DNA of 64,000 nucleotides from Bacillota bacterium (lineage in GTDB: Bacteria; Bacillota; Clostridia; Acetivibrionales; DSM-1351). Where the stretch lies: the NCBI GenBank assembly GCA_023460955.1, contig JAEWOH010000083.1, positions 1 through 64,000 of the forward strand, read 5' to 3'. Positions 60,196 to 64,000 of the stretch are shown in pieces. Positions within the stretch are counted from its first letter, which is position 1. Every line of letters starts with the position of its first letter. Below the pieces are notes generated by a model. That model had not been told where the DNA came from, did not search any database, and saw nothing but the letters and a program-made list of their open reading frames with translations. The translations under genes and the position numbers were made by a program.

Positions 60196-62505
60196 TTACA
60201 TGTGCTTAACTCTATCTCTTACCTCAGCTTGTTTCGCATCATTAAAACGTTCAAGTGTACCAACCAGATATCCGGTAATACGTCTTATTCTTTCAAAACT
60301 CCTGTTGCCTTCTTCTCTGCCGCAGCTTGGACAAGTATCTCCAATAATTCCGGTATAGCCGCAAACAGGGTCACGATCCACAGGATGATTAATTGAACCA
60401 TATCCGATTCCGGACTCCTTCATAGCCCTGATAATTTTCTCAAAAGCATCCAGATTGTTTAACGGATCACCGTCAACTTCAACGTAAGTAATATGTCCCG
60501 CATTTGTCATTTCATGATATGGCGCCTCTATCTTTATCTTATCTATGGCGTTTATTTTGTGATAAACAGGCACATGAAAACTGTTTGTGTAATACTCTCT
60601 ATCAGTAATTCCTTCAACTATACCAAAGAGTTTTTTGTCATATTTTATAAATCTGCCGCTGGTGCCTTCTGCAGGTGTAGCTATCAAGCTGAAATTCATT
60701 TTAAATTTCTGACTTGCTTCATCCATCCTCTTTCTCATGTAACCAATAATTTCAAGACCTAGATTCTGTGCCTGTTCAGATTCACCGTGATGTTTGCCTA
60801 ACAGAGCCTTAAGGCATTCTGCCAGACCAATGAACCCGACTGTCAAGGTTCCGTGCTTAAGAACCTCACCGACTTCATCGTCCCAGTCCAGTTTGTCTGA
60901 ATCCAGCCAAACCCCTTGTCCCATAAGAAACGGAAAGTTTTTTACCCTTTTTTTAGCTTGTATAAGGTATCTTTCATATAACTGATCAATAACGAGGTCA
61001 ATCTTCTTATCCAGTTCGTCAAAGAACATATTCAGGTTTTTATTGCTCTTTAACGCTATTCTCGGAAGGTTAACTGTAGTAAAGCTTAGATTTCCCCTAC
61101 CGAAAATAGTTTCTCTGGAAGGATCATAGGAATTACCTACAACTCTCGTTCTGCAGCCCATATACGCGATTTCGGTATTAGGATCCCCTTCCCTGTAATA
61201 CTTGAGATTGTAAGGTGCATCAATAAATGAGAAATTTGGGAAAAGTCTCTTTGCACTTACTCGGCAGGCAAGTTTGAACAAATCATAATTCGTATCTCCC
61301 TGCTTATAATTTATTCCGTCCTTCACTTTGAATATATGTATAGGGAATATTGGTGTTTCCCCGTTTCCTAAACCGGCTTCGGTTGCAAGCAGAAGATTTT
61401 TTATAACCAGCCTTCCCTCGGGAGAGGTATCAGTTCCATAGTTAATTGAACTGAATGGTGTTTGGGCCCCTGCACGGCTGTGCATTGTATTTAGGTTATG
61501 TACAAAAGCTTCCATAGCCTGGAAGGTTATTCTATCGGTTTCACTTTCAGTTTTTTTGACTGCAAAAGCCTGGGCCTTATCCAACAGGGCTTCATCCTTA
61601 ACATAATCCAGCAGATATTTCTTTTCAGCTTTAATGTAGGCTTCCATCCTATTTAATAATGGCTTTAGATTGTGTTCTTTATAAACCAGTTCATTTACAG
61701 TGTTAATTTCAGATTCAAAGTCTTTATCCGCCAGAAGCTCAAGAGATTTTCTCAAGTTTTGCTTGTAACCTCTTTCAAAGGTTTTTGCGACTCCAAGCGC
61801 CATACCGTAATCGAAATTTGGAATACTCTGTCCGCCATGCTGATCGTTCTGATTTGACTGAATAGCTATACAGGCAAGTGCAGAATATGAGTTTATATCA
61901 TTGGGTTCTCTCAGATAACCGTGACCTGTACAAAAACCACCCTTAAACAACTTCTGAATGTCTATCTGACAACAGGTGGTTGTCAGAGTAAGAAAATCCA
62001 AGTCATGAATATGTATATCACCTTCATTATGAGCCTTCGCATGTTCAGGCTTCAGTACATACATTTCGTAGAACTGTTTGGCACCTTCAGAACCATATTT
62101 AAGCATGGTTCCCATGGCTGTATCACTGTCTATATTGGCATTTTCTCTTTTTAAATCATTATCCTTTGCATCCTTAAAGGTAAGTTCCTCATACACCTTC
62201 ATCAGACGAGTATTCATCTCGCGAACCTTGGTTCTGTCTGCCCTGTAAAGTATGAACTCCTTTGCAGTTCTGGCGTGACCTGTTTCAATCAAAACCTTTT
62301 CAACAGCATCCTGAATCTCTTCAACATCGGGAATTCTTTTATCCATAGTTTCCTCAATGTAGGCTACAACCCTTTCGGCCAGATCCATTGCAGTCTTGTA
62401 GTCCTTTCCACCTGTTGCGCTTGCCGCCTTAAATACAGCACTGGCTATCTTTTCGATGTTAAAAGGTACTTCTCTTCCGTCACGCTTTCTGATTTTGGTA
62501 ATCAT
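60196..62505 (-). CDS. nrdD: Anaerobic ribonucleoside-triphosphate reductase (class III)
   Basis: This encodes 769 residues. An N-terminal ATP-cone (about 1-95, KRDGREVPFNIEKIASAV) is followed by the catalytic barrel, with TTTCCQIDIQ and FCTGHGYL holding active-site Cys, a zinc site (CGYTGIIGDTCPSCG) and the glycyl radical Gly745 in RITGYLVG. It makes dNTPs without oxygen and needs NrdG. The promoter is covered by two NrdR boxes. Confidence 0.97.
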   Translation of the reverse strand: MITKIRKRDGREVPFNIEKIASAVFKAASATGGKDYKTAMDLAERVVAYIEETMDKRIPDVEEIQDAVEKVLIETGHARTAKEFILYRADRTKVREMNTRLMKVYEELTFKDAKDNDLKRENANIDSDTAMGTMLKYGSEGAKQFYEMYVLKPEHAKAHNEGDIHIHDLDFLTLTTTCCQIDIQKLFKGGFCTGHGYLREPNDINSYSALACIAIQSNQNDQHGGQSIPNFDYGMALGVAKTFERGYKQNLRKSLELLADKDFESEINTVNELVYKEHNLKPLLNRMEAYIKAEKKYLLDYVKDEALLDKAQAFAVKKTESETDRITFQAMEAFVHNLNTMHSRAGAQTPFSSINYGTDTSPEGRLVIKNLLLATEAGLGNGETPIFPIHIFKVKDGINYKQGDTNYDLFKLACRVSAKRLFPNFSFIDAPYNLKYYREGDPNTEIAYMGCRTRVVGNSYDPSRETIFGRGNLSFTTVNLPRIALKSNKNLNMFFDELDKKIDLVIDQLYERYLIQAKKRVKNFPFLMGQGVWLDSDKLDWDDEVGEVLKHGTLTVGFIGLAECLKALLGKHHGESEQAQNLGLEIIGYMRKRMDEASQKFKMNFSLIATPAEGTSGRFIKYDKKLFGIVEGITDREYYTNSFHVPVYHKINAIDKIKIEAPYHEMTNAGHITYVEVDGDPLNNLDAFEKIIRAMKESGIGYGSINHPVDRDPVCGYTGIIGDTCPSCGREEGNRSFERIRRITGYLVGTLERFNDAKQAEVRDRVKHM

Positions 62506-62656
62506 TTGTAACTTACCGCCCCCCTAAATATTTTACAATGCCTTTCCCCAAAACAGCACAAGAAATTTGAGCAAAACGTCATCTGCTCAATAATGTTGCT
62601 TCTATTTTATTTTGTAGATTTATGTAAAAATAAATAGTATACATTTCCAAATGTTA

Positions 62657-62706
62657 ATGCAACATATAGTGTTATAATACTACCACTAAGCAATATATAG
62701 TGTCAA
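62657..62706 (-). promoter_or_regulatory. nrdD promoter with paired NrdR boxes
   Basis: On the minus strand -35 TTGACA (62701-62706), 18 bp, -10 TAGTAT (62677-62682). NrdR-like boxes ACACTATATATTGCTT (62688-62703) and ACACTATATGTTGCAT (62657-62672) lie 31 bp apart, three helical turns, as known for NrdR. No nrdR gene is in the window. Confidence 0.75.
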
Positions 62707-62784
62707 TATTAAAATAAATTAGTATTATTTGTTTTTTCCCAATTTTTCTTAATAATATTTACTTTTTTGCCAATTATCTGTTTT

Positions 62785-62813
62785 TTGAGAAAAATATTAT
62801 CGAATAATATATT
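62785..62813 (+). promoter_or_regulatory. Promoter of the DUF1540 gene
   Basis: -35 TTGAGA (62785-62790), 17 bp, -10 TATATT (62808-62813). Confidence 0.55.
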
Positions 62814-62866
62814 AAAAACAAACTAATAATATATATTGAAAATACTATAGAATGGAGTGATTATTA

Positions 62867-63040
62867 ATGAATTTATTTAAATCACACAACAATCACAGTA
62901 TTGAATGCAGTATCTACAACTGCGCAAACCATAGCAAGAATGATGGTTATTGTGCTTTAAACAAAATAAAAGTAGGTACTCATGAATCAAATCCTACAGA
63001 AGTAGAATGTACAGACTGTCAATCTTTCGAGAGAAAATAG
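62867..63040 (+). CDS. DUF1540 small Cys-rich protein
   Basis: This 57-residue ORF has Cys at positions 14, 19, 29, 48 and 51. SIECSIYNCANHSKNDGYC and VECTDCQSF match the DUF1540 pattern, small and probably metal-binding proteins common in spore-forming clostridia. The function is unknown. GGAG precedes the ATG, and a terminator follows. Confidence 0.85.
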   Translation: MNLFKSHNNHSIECSIYNCANHSKNDGYCALNKIKVGTHESNPTEVECTDCQSFERK

Positions 63041-63075
63041 CAACTATATATTGAGTACCCTTTCATAGGTACAGC

Positions 63076-63107
63076 AAGGGCCGGAAAAACTTTTCCCGGC
63101 CCTTTTT
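63076..63107 (+). terminator. Terminator of the DUF1540 gene
   Basis: GGGCCGGAAAA pairs with TTTTC-CCGGCCC (one bulged C), followed by five T. Confidence 0.85.
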
Positions 63108-63110
63108 ATG

Positions 63111-63332
63111 CTATATACTCATATTATTCAGAATATTCTTTAATTCAATTAGTTCTTCTTTTGATAACGTTATACCCTTACCCATTTTTTCATGGTCAGG
63201 TGACCAATCACGAAGGTCATATTTGGGTTCCCTGTCATTCCAGCTCACAAGGTTTAATTCCTTGTTCCAGCCTTTATTTGTTTCCGATAGAATGCCAATG
63301 CTTTTTGTTATTTCGTATTTAATTTCAGCCAT
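63111..63332 (-). CDS. ydbC: PC4/YdbC family ssDNA-binding protein
   Basis: This encodes 73 residues. KGWNKELNLVSWNDREPKYDLRDW and HEKMGKGITLSKEE are the YdbC pattern of the PC4-like fold, which binds single-stranded DNA. Length and AGGAG upstream of the ATG are normal. Confidence 0.9.
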   Translation of the reverse strand: MAEIKYEITKSIGILSETNKGWNKELNLVSWNDREPKYDLRDWSPDHEKMGKGITLSKEELIELKNILNNMSI

Positions 63333-63350
63333 TTTGATTCTCCTGTCGTT

Positions 63351-64000
63351 TTATATCAGATCGGATAACTTTTCATCTTTAAAAGCACCCAACATTGCTG
63401 CACCTACTATAATACCGGCACTTCCCATTTCAGCCATTTTAAACTCCGGTATATGTAATTCTTTGCAGTAGATTTTTTCTCTTAACAGATCAACCAGCGG
63501 ATATACAAGGCTGTTTCCCAATTTACTTATTGGTCCTGCAATAATAACAACTTCAGGCATTAAGATATTAACTATATTGGCAAGACCCTCTGCAAAATAG
63601 ACAATGTATTCTCGACAAACTTTCTTTGCCACTTCATCTCCAGCTTTAGCTGCTTCAAATATTGTTAACTCAGTAATTTGATTATTACAGCAGTTTGCTG
63701 CTATATTTGCCAGTATTGAATCGGGATTATCCTGAATAAGCTGCTTTGTCTGACTAATCAGAGCCGATGCAGAAGCATACTGCTCCCAACAGCCTTTTCT
63801 GCCACAGGAACACGGTCTGCCATTAAAATCTATCACCATATGACCGAATTCTGTTCCTCCGAAGTTTAAGCCATTATATATACAGCCCTCCAGAATAATT
63901 CCTCCGCCTATTCCAACTCCAACTTTTATAGTCAGGGAATTGCTTGTACCATACGCGGCACCAAGCAAATATTCAGCTATGGCAACACAATTTGCATCAT
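63351..64000 (-). CDS. ROK family sugar kinase or regulator, 5' end outside the window
   Basis: The frame continues to the window end: NDANCVAIAEYLLG lies upstream of the first in-frame start codon seen, so the gene is cut, not complete. About 215 C-terminal residues are present, with KVGVGIGGGIIL, EFGHMVID and the zinc motif CSCGRKGCWEQYAS of ROK proteins. Glucokinase or a ROK sugar kinase is likely, but a ROK repressor with an N-terminal HTH cannot be excluded. Confidence 0.88.
   Translation of the reverse strand, partial: DANCVAIAEYLLGAAYGTSNSLTIKVGVGIGGGIILEGCIYNGLNFGGTEFGHMVIDFNGRPCSCGRKGCWEQYASASALISQTKQLIQDNPDSILANIAANCCNNQITELTIFEAAKAGDEVAKKVCREYIVYFAEGLANIVNILMPEVVIIAGPISKLGNSLVYPLVDLLREKIYCKELHIPEFKMAEMGSAGIIVGAAMLGAFKDEKLSDLI

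Noticed and set aside
62506..62656. Minus-strand small gene upstream of nrdD
   Set aside because: No start codon with a ribosome binding site; this is the nrdD leader.

Overview
The window looks like chromosomal DNA of a low-GC, Gram-positive, strictly anaerobic member of the Clostridia. Evidence: AT-rich intergenic DNA, AGGAGG-type ribosome binding sites, sigma-A-like promoters, class III (anaerobic) ribonucleotide reductase, ferredoxin-type proteins, a Firmicutes-type ylxM-ffh-rpsP-khpA-rimM-trmD block and a Firmicutes-type rplS-lepB-ylqF-rnhB-ylqG-ylqH-yraN block. A cellulolytic Ruminiclostridium-like host would fit, but that is inference. Nearly all genes lie on the minus strand. No tRNA, rRNA or CRISPR array was seen.

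Layout. 1-152: 3' end of a group II intron (maturase C-terminus, domains V and VI). 0.2-6.3 kb: DedA membrane protein, class A beta-lactamase-like serine hydrolase, GntR regulator, purB, PLP aminotransferase. 6.5-10.5 kb, plus strand: a compact cassette with a SipW-type signal peptidase, an ABC-ATPase-fold protein that has lost its catalytic motifs, a polytopic membrane protein carrying a second, catalytically degenerate signal-peptidase domain, and two small exported proteins that share one signal-peptide motif. I regard this as the best candidate for an undescribed system. 10.5-19.9 kb: dipeptidase, housekeeping rplS/lepB/ylqF/rnhB block, methyltransferase, rsgA and a 49-aa ORF coupled to it.

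20.1-24.9 kb: a promoter-to-terminator unit for an unknown small RNA or micro-ORF, a phage-type small protein, a TIR + SLATT pair that looks like a defence module, and glutathione synthesis split into two genes. An ArsR repressor gene has an operator-like element that recurs in front of gshA. 25-29 kb: copper ATPase behind a leader containing an intrinsic terminator, then a Cys-motif secreted protein and a TauE/SafE-cupredoxin fusion.

29.3-44.3 kb is a sulfur locus: sulfonate-type ABC transporter, metY, cysK-like and metB-like genes, MetNIQ methionine transporter, and a complete nitrogenase-like set (NifB-, NifX-, NifH-, NifD-, NifK-like), headed by a 54-aa YezD/DUF2292 gene. The context suggests reductive cleavage of organic sulfur compounds (methylthio-alkane reductase type) feeding methanethiol to MetY, rather than N2 fixation. 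44.5-50 kb: CBS-ACT protein and branched-chain amino acid ABC transporter.

50.2-54 kb: trmD, rimM, khpA, rpsP, ffh, ylxM, whose promoter carries two matching palindromes. rplS, which usually follows trmD directly, lies 32.7 kb away, so everything between is an interruption of a conserved operon. 54-64 kb: NYN-domain protein, NosR-like flavoprotein, OPT transporter with type II pantothenate kinase, nrdG and nrdD (paired NrdR boxes, and 41-bp tandem repeats between them), DUF1540 and PC4/YdbC proteins, and a ROK protein cut by the window end.
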